This document shows positions 36,199 to 44,929 of a stretch of 64,000 bases of DNA, in pieces (the stretch's first letter is position 1; each line of letters starts with the position of its first letter). The translations under genes and the position numbers were made by a program. The notes below the pieces were generated by a model. That model searched no databases. It was not told the DNA's origin and saw only the letters and a program-made list of their open reading frames with translations. Location: contig OY760427.1 in NCBI GenBank assembly GCA_963663495.1, positions 930,001-994,000 of the forward strand, in the 5' to 3' direction. The stretch comes from G963663495 sp963663495 (GTDB lineage: Bacteria; Bacteroidota; Rhodothermia; Rhodothermales; Bin80).

Positions 36199-37392
36199 TT
36201 AAGTAGACTCCCGCGCAAGCCATTGAGTTATGGTTTGGAATTGCAAGCCGCCCCTAATCGCCTGGAGAAGTTGTACCTCTTCGTTGCCAAGTGGTGGATC
36301 AGGATAAACTACCACGCTGCGCATCTCCTGATCGATCACCGGAGCCGAAAGGGAGGCTGGCTCGGGAGGTCGTGCCATGTAAATGGTGTCCTCCGGGCGT
36401 CCCGGTAGTGTCGCGATACGGTAACGCCAAAGATAGTCCACGACCAATTCGTCCAATAGCCTGCTGGCAAGTTCAGGAATGCGATCCATGGCATCAGGGT
36501 CCATTCGTATAACCGGTACATTTCCGAGGTATGGGAATGCCCTTTCTTCGCCGGTTTGCAAGCAGTCCACTAAAATCATGGGAACGCCAAGTTGCTTTGC
36601 CTGGATCACCTCTCGGCGGCACCATTCGCGAGAGGAGTATTGATCTGTCTGGATCGCAAGAAATATTGACCTCTCGACATGATATTCGATGGTATCGGAA
36701 GCGTCTGCGCCCCAAGGGATGTCATAGACATCCAAGAAACTGGAAAGTTTGCTATTCTGATGGAGCCAACATCGAATGGCCTCTGCAATCTCCTTTCCGT
36801 GCCCATCCTGCTTGGTGTGGCTGAGAAAGACTTGGATCTTCTCCTGGTTCCGTGCGAGCACGGGCTGGTCAGTGCTCGACAGACTCAGTGAGTGCAATTG
36901 CTGGCGCAGCATTAGTGCGAACTCGTACGCCAATTCTCTTATGAGTCGCTGGTCGCGTGCTTCGTCCGGCGAATCCCAATCATCCCAACGGAGGGCTTGC
37001 TCACGGATATTAAGGTGATCGAGAACATTCGCTTGCATGGCAACCGGGAGAAATCGTGCCACGATGCTCTGTCTCTCTGCAATCTGGCTCAAATCGTGTA
37101 GATACTCTACCCATTCAGAATCCTCTGCGAACGACATGTCAATCAAAACTACGACGGCAATGGGACATCCGGCATTCCAGTTCACTGTATGTGGATCGGG
37201 TGAGATTAAATCAAGCGACCTTTGAAATCTCACGGGAATGCCGGCGCCATCCATGATATTCTCGAAGTAGTGAGTCCCGAAGTGACTACGAATCTGTTCT
37301 GCCACCTGCGATGCCTGATGGCAGTTGGGATGCCACACAATATGGATTAGGAGTGGAGGAGGGGGTGGGGGCAGCATTTCCGTTGCACACAT
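36199..37392 (-). CDS. TIR-domain protein, probable NAD-consuming signal or effector enzyme
   Basis: 397 aa. Residues ~1-165 form an alpha/beta domain ('LLIHIVWHPNCHQASQVAEQ', 'PIAVVVLIDMSF') that itself looks like a diverged receiver/TIR fold. The canonical TIR domain is at ~184-300: 'KIQVFLSHTKQDGHGKEIAE', 'WGADASDTIEYHVERS', 'SSREWCRREVIQAKQLGVPM'. The Glu after 'WCRR' (E261) is the position of the catalytic Glu of NAD-cleaving TIR domains. The C-terminal 100 residues are unassigned. An alternative start is M6, just before a run of eight Pro. First gene of a TIR-SLOG-ThsB-like operon; likely anti-phage. Confidence 0.82.
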   Translation of the reverse strand: MCATEMLPPPPPPLLIHIVWHPNCHQASQVAEQIRSHFGTHYFENIMDGAGIPVRFQRSLDLISPDPHTVNWNAGCPIAVVVLIDMSFAEDSEWVEYLHDLSQIAERQSIVARFLPVAMQANVLDHLNIREQALRWDDWDSPDEARDQRLIRELAYEFALMLRQQLHSLSLSSTDQPVLARNQEKIQVFLSHTKQDGHGKEIAEAIRCWLHQNSKLSSFLDVYDIPWGADASDTIEYHVERSIFLAIQTDQYSSREWCRREVIQAKQLGVPMILVDCLQTGEERAFPYLGNVPVIRMDPDAMDRIPELASRLLDELVVDYLWRYRIATLPGRPEDTIYMARPPEPASLSAPVIDQEMRSVVVYPDPPLGNEEVQLLQAIRGGLQFQTITQWLAREST

Positions 37393-37903
37393 CAGCCTTC
37401 AAGGGGGTTCCACGGCCGTTGCCGTGAGGTTCGGGGTTAAGACTCTGGACGGAGCAACCTACGTTGGATGGCACCGCCTAAACGTGCGATCGATCAATGC
37501 CGGCGAGCCCCATCATCCAAAGCGGGGTCTTTGATTGTCTTGCATGTCCGAGCTGCCTTGAGCATACTAGTTGTGATTTGCTACAGGAGGTGGCGGCGGA
37601 CCCGAGACTCAAAACCAAGAAGCAAGAAGATCGATATACACCCGGCGCAGTGCCACAATCAGGGGATGGATAAGTTACTATGGCACCCTCTACTGGCGTG
37701 CACTGCAGGAAGTAGTGCGCTGGATCGACCGGAGGCGTTTTCTCTGGGCTGTTCGAAAATATAGGTGGTTGTATAGGAGTCAAAAGAAAGCGGAAGCGTG
37801 GCTACGGCGGCGTGCCATTCCTTGTTGGCTGAAAAAGTGATTTGTGGTTCGGTGTTGGCTTGGGTTTCCTAAGCCTTTTCACCATACGGATCCATGATCA
37901 CTT

Positions 37904-38965
37904 ATGAGTTTATCAGATGATTTATCGCAGCTCATTCAAGGGCTGCGTCATGCCGGCGCGTCCGGTCGGCAGCTGCAATTTGACTCGTTGCGGCACCTCA
38001 CCCAGTGTGTACAGCAGTTAACGTCTAGTCTGGAAGAGGATGTTATGCTTCCGTCGGATAATGCGGCTCCAGACGGCACTGGGGAGCAGTTGGCAGAAGC
38101 ACCTTCCGAGGAGGAAAACAGCGTCCGTGCTCCAGAGTCTCTGGAGTCTCCGGGAGGCTTGGCATTGGGGTACGATGATGATGCTGCGGCGTGCGAGCAG
38201 GCGCGGCAGGTGTTTGATACGCGCCCGTTGTGTGAAGAAGAGCACGTAATCCTTTGGCTTGATGCCATGGAAGTGTGGGGGCGACCCATAGTCGTGTGCA
38301 TGGCCGCTACCATTGAGGGTTATCGGCGCATTCTGGGCTTTGTGGAGGCTCCGTTGCACGATGCGGAGCGCGTGCAACACTTGTTACAAGGCTTGTTGGA
38401 GCGCGGTTTGTGCGCAGATCGGGGGCTCTTCTGCATCACTCCTGATGTGACCTCGCTGACCGGCGTACTGCAAGAGTGCTTGGGTACCGGTATGCAGCAG
38501 CAACACTGCCAGATGCACAAGCGCACGCGTGTAGTGAGTTATCTGTCCGAGCAGGACGGGCGGCGCATTCGGGGGGCGATCACGCGTGCTTTCGCCGTGC
38601 CGGATCCGAAGGTGGCGCATGCAGCGTTGATGCAGATCCATACGGACCTTTTGGTGTGTAACCGGTCTGCGGCCCGGTGGCTCTTGCGGGGTCTGGATAG
38701 GACGCTGACACTGCACCGGACAGGACTGTATGAACAGTTGAGTCCGAGCCTTCGAAGTACTCGTTGTGTGGCCCATGTCTCCAAGAAGCTGGTGCGGCGA
38801 CTACGCGATGTTCGCTTGTGGATGCCGCCAGACAAACGCCGTGCTTGTCTGGCGTTGTTGCTTCTGGAGATAGAATCACACATGCGAAGATTGCCCCGCG
38901 CTGCGCAAGATCCAGCGATGCGATCAGCATCGTTTCCTTCCATCAATCAGACAAACGATAACTGA
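37904..38965 (+). CDS. ISMut orf1: catalytically dead paralogue of the ISMut transposase
   Basis: 353 aa, intact. The first ~85 residues ('MSLSDDLSQLIQGLRHAGAS', an acidic Ser/Glu linker) have no match in orf2. The rest aligns along the orf2 DDE core: 'ILWLDAMEVWG' with 'LLLDGKYFQG', 'GLCADRGLFCITPDVTSL' with 'GLRYDKGLLVILDGSKGL', 'QHCQMHKRTRVVSYL' with 'QRCTWHKRENVVSYI', and 'RRLRDVRLW' with 'QRCRNVARW'. The first Asp is kept, the second catalytic Asp position is Pro (an Asp sits one residue later), and the catalytic Glu position is Ala. It therefore should fold and perhaps pair with orf2 or bind the ends, but not cleave. It precedes orf2 by three bases. Role unknown; subunit or regulator is inference. 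Confidence 0.85.
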   Translation: MSLSDDLSQLIQGLRHAGASGRQLQFDSLRHLTQCVQQLTSSLEEDVMLPSDNAAPDGTGEQLAEAPSEEENSVRAPESLESPGGLALGYDDDAAACEQARQVFDTRPLCEEEHVILWLDAMEVWGRPIVVCMAATIEGYRRILGFVEAPLHDAERVQHLLQGLLERGLCADRGLFCITPDVTSLTGVLQECLGTGMQQQHCQMHKRTRVVSYLSEQDGRRIRGAITRAFAVPDPKVAHAALMQIHTDLLVCNRSAARWLLRGLDRTLTLHRTGLYEQLSPSLRSTRCVAHVSKKLVRRLRDVRLWMPPDKRRACLALLLLEIESHMRRLPRAAQDPAMRSASFPSINQTNDN

Positions 38966-38968
38966 CCT

Positions 38969-40207
38969 ATGTCCAAAGATGTCATGCAGATAGAAAACCC
39001 CGGCACACTACCGGAGGGTCTCCAGAAGATACTAGACACGGGGATCGATTCCCTGAAGCTGTTAGTAGAGCATTTTGGCACGATGCAACTGGCGTTTTTT
39101 CTTGCGGTCATGGAAGCCGAGGTAAAGTCTCTCTGCGGTGTGCGCAGAAAGCGCGACAACAATAAGCAGCACAAGGGGCGGTACGAGCGGTGGGGGAGCA
39201 GACCGGGCTCTATCATGATTGGAGATGAGCGGGTAAAGGTGAGTGTGCCGCGTGTACAGGACCGGGTGAAGGGTAAAGCGCGTCCTCTGGAGACCTACAA
39301 ATTGTTGCACAAGCCGAATTCGAATATGGTGGAGCGTATCGCCCGGAAAATTGTGTATGGTATTAGCCAGCGGAACTACAAGAAGGTGGCAACGGAGTTT
39401 GTTGGCAGTTTTGGATTGAGCGCTTCCTCAATCAGTCGCAAGTACAAGAGTTACAGTGCACAGGTATTGAAGGAGCAGGAGGAGCGTAATCTGGCGGAGA
39501 ACACGTTTGTAGCGTTGCTGCTGGACGGCAAGTACTTTCAGGGGGTGCAGGTATTGATTTGTGTAGGGATTACGGAGACGGGCGAGAAGATAGTAGTAGG
39601 GATGGTGGAGACGGCGACAGAGAACGCCGAGGCGGTACAAGGGCTGCTGCAGGATTTGATTGATCGCGGTCTGCGGTATGATAAGGGGCTTTTGGTCATC
39701 TTAGATGGTTCCAAAGGGCTCCAGAAGGCGGTGAAAGCGGTATTTGGTGATAAGGCACAGGTACAGCGGTGTACCTGGCACAAGCGAGAGAATGTGGTGA
39801 GTTACATTGAGAAAGAGGACGAAAAGGTGCGGGTTCGGGGGGAGTTGCAGCAGGCGTACGACGAGCCGAATTACGACAAGGCAAAGGATGCGCTTCTGAG
39901 CATAAAAAAGGGGTTGAAGGAGTCCCATCCCAAGGCATCGAACAGCTTGTCTGAGGGGTTGGAAGAGACTTTGACGCTCCATAGACTGGGGGTGGCGGAG
40001 GAACTGGGACGCAGTTTGCAGACCAATAACATCATGGAGAACCTGAACAGTTTGATTGCTCAACGATGCCGGAATGTCGCGCGTTGGATGAATTCGAGTC
40101 AACGTCAACGATGGGCAGCCATGGCGAATAGGGAGTCGGAGACATGGAGCATGAAGATCCTACCCTGTGCAGACCACCTGCCGGAACTACAAGCAGTTCT
40201 ACTGTAG
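38969..40207 (+). CDS. IS256/Mutator-family transposase (ISMut orf2, copy C)
   Basis: 412 aa, intact, as described for copy A (D in 'LLLDGK', D in 'ILDGSKG', E in 'IMENLNS'). One difference from the other copies is F for L in 'LVEHFGTMQL'. Directly follows orf1, so likely co-translated. Confidence 0.95.
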   Translation: MSKDVMQIENPGTLPEGLQKILDTGIDSLKLLVEHFGTMQLAFFLAVMEAEVKSLCGVRRKRDNNKQHKGRYERWGSRPGSIMIGDERVKVSVPRVQDRVKGKARPLETYKLLHKPNSNMVERIARKIVYGISQRNYKKVATEFVGSFGLSASSISRKYKSYSAQVLKEQEERNLAENTFVALLLDGKYFQGVQVLICVGITETGEKIVVGMVETATENAEAVQGLLQDLIDRGLRYDKGLLVILDGSKGLQKAVKAVFGDKAQVQRCTWHKRENVVSYIEKEDEKVRVRGELQQAYDEPNYDKAKDALLSIKKGLKESHPKASNSLSEGLEETLTLHRLGVAEELGRSLQTNNIMENLNSLIAQRCRNVARWMNSSQRQRWAAMANRESETWSMKILPCADHLPELQAVLL

Positions 40208-41469
40208 AAGCGTGTACCATACCACGATGCGTGCGATAATGGGGGCAGGATCGTGCTGTGTGACGGGTTCGGCTGCCACTTAGGGGTAACAGCGCTATAG
40301 AGGCGTAGTGTAAGGCCTCCGTAGACGATGTAACGTGTCACTCCGCGATAAGCGGAGCAGGCGGAGATGTATCTGGAGGGCACGCATGTCCCCGCCAAAG
40401 CCGTATCGGAGGGCCCAGAAGGGTTCTCATCAGACGGTAAGCGGTCCAAATGTGCCGAATACACGCCAACGAGGCGGTAAATCACGCGTACGGTGATCTA
40501 TCCGGCCAATAAGGAGCCTACGGCTGTGCGTGGAGGGGTAGTCATCAAGGGAGCCAAGGCGAATGTGAAAAGACTACCCTGTACCAGGAAGGTGTCGTAA
40601 TTATCATCAGCATTATTGCAGCGCGTACGATCCATAAGTGCTTGCCGGAACATGAGTTCGGTCGTGGTACGATGCGTGCGGAATTGGAGGGTGCATCGTA
40701 GCGTGGTTGGTAGGATTGACGGGTTTACGTTGCTACATACACGCGTGGCTGTCCACTATGCCTGCAGATGGCACGTTTGAAGCCGCTACCACGGTGTGCA
40801 TGCGTGCAAAAGGGCTCATATAGGCTGTTCAGTAAGGAAAAACGTGCCTGAATCTGCCTGCAACACGCCAACGAGGCCGTAAATCATGCGTGCAGGTCAA
40901 TTAGTGAGGTGGAGTCGTTAAGCAGGACAATATTATCCTGGACAAACCACCGAAGCTGTAAGCAGCTCTACTGTAGAAACGCGTACAGCAACGCAGCGAT
41001 AGTAAATGCTGAAAGATGGATACGGTCGTGCAATGCCACGGTGCGTGCGATAATGGGTGCTGGATCGTGCTATGTGACAGGTTCGGCCGCCAATTAGGGG
41101 GTAATAGCGCTATAGAGGCGCGGTGTAAGGCCTCTGTAGACGATGTACCGCGTCACTCGCCATGAGCGGAGGACACGCATGCCCCAGCCAAAGCCGTATC
41201 GGAGCGCCCAAAAGGGCTGTTCTCAGACGTTCACCGGACTGAATAGCACCCAAAACCGCCGAAAACGCGCCAACGAGGCCGTAAATCACGCGTACAGTGA
41301 TCAGTCCTGCCAATAAGACTGCCTACTGCCGGAACAGGAGTTCGATCGTGGTACGATGCGTGCGGTATTGGATGATAGGATTGGCGCGTTTAGGTCGTTA
41401 CCCCCGCGTGGAAGGTTAGCATACCTGCAGATGGTGTGCTTGAATCCGCTACCGCGGTGTCAGCGCGTG

Positions 41470-41951
41470 CAAAAAGGGCTCATATAGGCTGTTCAGTAAG
41501 GAGAAACGTGCCTGAATCTGCCTGCAACACGGCAACGACACCGTAAATCACGCGGCAGATACTTGCGGGCTTGATAACCGCTGCGAAAGTTCATAATTCT
41601 TTGATCAGAACTACAATCAGGGGTGTCAGGATGAGCGCAGAATCTGTACGTTGTAGCCGCTCCAGCCGGCACCGACCGGATTTTCAGCCAACAAGGAATG
41701 GCACGCCGCCCAAAAAAGGCTCATATAGGCTGTTCAGTAAGGAGAAACGCGCCTGAATCTGCCTGCAACACGGCAACGACACCGTAAATCACGCGGCAGA
41801 TACTTGCGGGCTTGATAACCGCTGCGAAAGTTCATAATTCTTTGATCAGAACTACAATCAGGGGTTTCAGGATGAGCGCAGAATCTGTACATTGTAGCCG
41901 CTCCAGCCAGCGCCGACCGGATTTTCAGCCAACAAGGAATGGCACGCCGCC
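41470..41951. repeat. 241-bp tandem duplication of the ISMut C outer end
   Basis: 41470-41710 and 41711-41951 are near-identical direct repeats, each ending in the complete inverted repeat (...GGAATGGCACGCCGCC). The target duplication abuts only the outer copy. The two units differ at a few bases (for example GTGTCAGG versus TTTCAGG). Confidence 0.92.
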
Positions 41952-42162
41952 CGTGGCTACGGAGCAGGCGACAAAGTTTCGCGCTACTGTTCGTGCATTG
42001 GCGGTTCTTCCCGAGGCGGTTTATTCGAGCCGTCTCTCATTGTCCTTGGGCAAGCGCGCTCTAGCACTCGTTTCCAATAGGGATAGCACTCCGAGATCGC
42101 AGCCACAATCCTCTGACCATGGACTTCCTTTCGTCCAGAGTGCCGGACGCGACGGTCGCAGT

Positions 42163-43311
42163 TTACCCGCGTCCTGCGTATACGAGTGTCCTTTTCCTCC
42201 TGTCCCCAATCACTACACCACCTTCATTCGCTCGCACTTGACGAAAAACGTGGTAACCTGTCAGGATGGCCTTTTCCCACAATCGCAGAGGACATCTTTC
42301 TACTTCAAATCCTCGGACAAACTGCGCAATAGTTTTCAGAAGATCAAACGCGACCAGTTCATGGTCCTCGAAGAAGTTTGATTCCTTCGCTATCCCAAAT
42401 AACCATGCAACTATACCCTCCTCAACTATACGTGCGCGGGCACTGTCTTCAGTGTCGTCAATCGTCGGCGCACTTTTCCGCTTCCTGTCCATTAGAGATC
42501 GGAACGTAGGTGACCAGTGGAGTACAGCAACGTGAGCGAGGTGAAACACATCATGGAATCTGAAGCCATCGGGGCAAACGATAGCATCGTTCAAGGGATC
42601 TCCCACGGGCGTGCGGTTCCAGAGTAACTCACACTTACCGTCAGCCCGCTGCATGAACTTGATTTCGAAGTGCTCTGGAAGTCTCTCGTTCGGTGGAAAG
42701 TCAATGTCATACTGCGGCAACTCTGACTCGGGAGGCAGCACGAACCCATGGTGCGCCTTACTCATGCCAACCTGGATGATCTCATCTAATGTTAATCCCG
42801 ATGCGGCTACGACCTGAATGTAACAGCTTCCAAACGTTTGGAGTGCCTCCCACCCAGTCTGATCTAGCTCCTTCACAGCTAGCAGCTGTGCTGCCGCTTC
42901 AGCTAACTCAATATTCGCTATCGAGTCTCCCAATCTACGATTCTTCGGTCCGACTTCACCGCCGTCTCCCAAGGTTGGGTCACACATCTCGATCGAAGGC
43001 TCACAAACGAAGAGTTGATCGAAATCAGCCCCCAGTCGACGGGAGAGCGTTGCGAAGTACCACAGAACATCCGCCAACTCCTCTATGAACAAGCGATTCC
43101 ATTCTCGAATCTTGGGTCCATCGCGTTCATGCTTCTTTACCACTGCCAGAAGACTACCCACCTCACCGAACAGGCCAAACGAGGCCGGCTGAATCTCACA
43201 GACAGGTAGCTTGTCCGTACATTCTATTTTCCGACTGTACACCGCCAAGGCGGCCCGATTTACGATAGTTGTCTCACGCGGAGTCGCTCGGTCACTGTTC
43301 CCATCAGGCAT
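42163..43311 (-). CDS. MazG-like nucleotide pyrophosphohydrolase family protein
   Basis: 382 aa. The N-terminal MazG-like helices are 'SFGLFGEVGSLLAVVKKHER' (~44-63) and 'NRLFIEELADVLWYFATLS' (~72-90). The family's E-x2-E...E-E-x2-D metal set is mostly there, but the second Glu of the first motif is Ser. The C-terminal block 'DGFRFHDVFHLAHVAVLHWS', 'RKRKSAPTID', 'ARARIVEEGIVAWLFGIA' is a conserved extension in large MazG-like proteins. Expected activity: hydrolysis of (modified) NTPs to NMP and PPi. Its start overlaps the Nmad2 stop by 8 bp, so translation is coupled. Confidence 0.75.
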   Translation of the reverse strand: MPDGNSDRATPRETTIVNRAALAVYSRKIECTDKLPVCEIQPASFGLFGEVGSLLAVVKKHERDGPKIREWNRLFIEELADVLWYFATLSRRLGADFDQLFVCEPSIEMCDPTLGDGGEVGPKNRRLGDSIANIELAEAAAQLLAVKELDQTGWEALQTFGSCYIQVVAASGLTLDEIIQVGMSKAHHGFVLPPESELPQYDIDFPPNERLPEHFEIKFMQRADGKCELLWNRTPVGDPLNDAIVCPDGFRFHDVFHLAHVAVLHWSPTFRSLMDRKRKSAPTIDDTEDSARARIVEEGIVAWLFGIAKESNFFEDHELVAFDLLKTIAQFVRGFEVERCPLRLWEKAILTGYHVFRQVRANEGGVVIGDRRKRTLVYAGRG

Positions 43312-43915
43312 CGCGTCTCCCTTCCCTGCTCGGCCAATCCAATGGCCGCCCTATAAGACCTTGGAGCTCCAGCGACTCGAACCAGGCAATGAACTCCTGC
43401 ACCAAGGCTTCTGGAAACCGACACTTGTGTCCCCGACCGGCGTGGATAATGCCGTGAAACGTCTCCGGAATCCGTAGATCCTCACCACCTAGGTAAGCGA
43501 ATCGCTGAGCCACCAGTACGCGATTCACGCGCGTGTCACGCGCCACATTCTTTTCATTAATTCTGCCATCCTCATGGCTGTGATGACTGTCAAGTTGCTG
43601 CCATCCCCCCACAGCGGTCCGACAGTAGATATTATCTCCATAGGCCTGCTTTAAGCTGCCACGCAGATTAGGTTGCTTTTTCCGATATGTTGGATGGCTC
43701 CAGTACTTGTCGAAGGTGATGACATCGGTCACGTGCATGGCGTAAACCAGGTGGTGGTGCCGATTCCGCTGTTTGCTGCCCGTACCGACAACCCAATCAC
43801 CTAGCTTGGCATATTTTCGAATCATTGGTTTGCATGTCGCGAGTGTACAGACACCAAAGAACGGATTCGGTGCAAACCCATAATCTCGAGCAACTACGTA
43901 CGAGTACAATCTCAT
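43304..43915 (-). CDS. Nmad2-type protein (nucleotide modification associated domain 2)
   Basis: 203 aa, the whole protein being one domain: 'MRLYSYVVARDYGFAPNPFF', 'GVCTLATCKPMIRKYAKLGD', 'WVVGTGSKQ', 'HLVYAMHVTDVITFDKYW', 'PNLRGSLKQAYGDNIYCR', 'DSHHSHEDGR', 'GIIHAGRGHKCRFPEAL'. These match the Nmad2 family, predicted by comparative genomics to act with modified nucleotides or nucleic acids in phage-host conflict. No biochemical role is assigned. Between a TIR-like gene (12 bp upstream) and a MazG-like gene (8-bp overlap). Confidence 0.75.
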   Translation of the reverse strand: MRLYSYVVARDYGFAPNPFFGVCTLATCKPMIRKYAKLGDWVVGTGSKQRNRHHHLVYAMHVTDVITFDKYWSHPTYRKKQPNLRGSLKQAYGDNIYCRTAVGGWQQLDSHHSHEDGRINEKNVARDTRVNRVLVAQRFAYLGGEDLRIPETFHGIIHAGRGHKCRFPEALVQEFIAWFESLELQGLIGRPLDWPSREGRRDA

Positions 43916-43927
43916 GCAGGTCCTCCT

Positions 43928-44401
43928 TTACCTGCAAGTGATTCTTTCAATCGTCCGTGGAGTGCGTCGGTGGCCGTCCGGCTTCTCCCAATGTTCAATT
44001 TTGCCATTTATGGCGTCGATGATGCGAGTTCCTTGCCATCCGACCACTGCGTCTGCATAATCGTTTAAAGCCTCCGGGACTTCACACTCTGCTTCGCCAT
44101 GTGCCCACACGCCGACGATCCTCTTGCCTTGCTTCGCTGCGTATTCGATCTCCCAGTTGACGTATGAACTATCACGAGTTTCCGGTGAAATGTATACCAA
44201 TACCACACTGCATTTCCGAATCCGTGGGGCAAGGATTTGTAACTTTATATATTTTTCGGAGTGTGCATTGTTTGGATTATCAGCGCTGATCGAGTAATCT
44301 CGAACCTCTAACCCATTCGACTTAAGCAGCTCCTTGCACTTGGGCAGTCCGGCGTCATCCTCATGGATGTGACTCATGAATACGTGCCTTATTTCGTTCA
44401 T
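43928..44401 (-). CDS. TIR-like (MTH538/ThsB-type) domain protein
   Basis: 157 aa. 'RHVFMSHIHEDDAGLPKCKE', 'LLKSNGLEVRDYSISAD', 'KYIKLQILAPRIRKCSVVLV', 'YISPETRDSSYVNWEIEYAA' and 'KQGKRIVGVW' follow the TIR-like fold. The conserved 'VNWEIxYA' Glu corresponds to the ThsB/TIR active-site region. The tail 'YADAVVGWQGTRIIDAINGK' is a familiar C-terminal extension of this subfamily. First gene of the TIR-like/Nmad2/MazG operon. It probably makes or cleaves a nucleotide signal; inference. Confidence 0.75.
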   Translation of the reverse strand: MNEIRHVFMSHIHEDDAGLPKCKELLKSNGLEVRDYSISADNPNNAHSEKYIKLQILAPRIRKCSVVLVYISPETRDSSYVNWEIEYAAKQGKRIVGVWAHGEAECEVPEALNDYADAVVGWQGTRIIDAINGKIEHWEKPDGHRRTPRTIERITCR

Positions 44402-44425
44402 ATTGTGATCGTGGCGTTGATTGTA

Positions 44426-44929
44426 GGCGGCGTGCCATTCCTTGTTGGCTGAAAATCCGGTCGGTGCCGGCTGGAGCGGCTACAATGTACAGATTCTGCG
44501 CTCATCCTGACACCCCTGATTGTAGTTCTGATCAAAGAATTATGAACTTTCGCAGCGGTTATCAAGCCCGCAAGTATCTGCCGCGTGATTTACGGTGTCG
44601 TTGCCGTGTTGCAGGCAGATTCAGGCGCGTTTCTCCTTACTGAACAGCCTATATGAGCCTTTTTTGCACGCGCTGACACCGCGGTAGCGGATTCAAGCAC
44701 ACCATCTGCAGGTATGCTAACCTTCCACGCGGGTGTAACGACCTAAACGCGCCAATCCTATCATCCAATACCGCACGCATCGTACCACGATCGAACTCCT
44801 GTTCCGGCAGTAGGCAGTCTTATTGGCAGGACTGATCACGGTACGCGTGATTTACGGCCTCGTTGGCGCGTTTTCGGCGGTTTTGGGTGCTATTCAGTCC
44901 GGTGAACGTCTGAGAACAGCCCTTTTGGG
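44426..44929 (-). mobile_element. ISMut D: non-coding-arm fragment cut by IS66 copy 2
   Basis: Begins with the ISMut inverted repeat (GGCGGCGTGCC at 44426) and matches the outer ~500 bp of the arm. It stops at 'CCCTTTTGGG' exactly where IS66 copy 2 starts. No transposase remains. Confidence 0.88.

Larger units (their letters stand above)
37806..41951 (+). mobile_element. ISMut copy C, the only copy with both genes intact
   Basis: Flanked by a perfect 9-bp duplication CGTGGCTAC (37797-37805 and 41952-41960). Opposite orientation to copies A and B. 4146 bp, longer than the others because the non-coding end is followed by a tandem 241-bp duplication (41711-41951) that includes the inverted repeat. 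Contains orf1 37904-38965, orf2 38969-40207 and the arm from 40208. Confidence 0.95.
37626..42064 (+). pseudogene. Group II intron reverse transcriptase C-terminus, split by ISMut C
   Basis: The left piece (to 37805) reads 'ATIRGWISYYGTLYWRALQE', 'VVRWIDRRRFLWAVRKYRW', 'LYRSQKKAEAWL'. This is the 'GWxxYYG' and basic helix of the group II intron maturase (GIIM) domain. After ISMut C and one copy of its duplication are removed, the frame continues at 41961 as 'RSRRQSFALLFVHWRFFP' to a stop at 42062. The upstream boundary is approximate; the polymerase domain is absent. Distinct from the N-terminal stub at 5802. Confidence 0.65.

Noticed and set aside
41571..42381. Frames reading across the ISMut C end into the flank
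   Set aside because: They arise from the duplicated element end plus antisense of the MazG-like gene.
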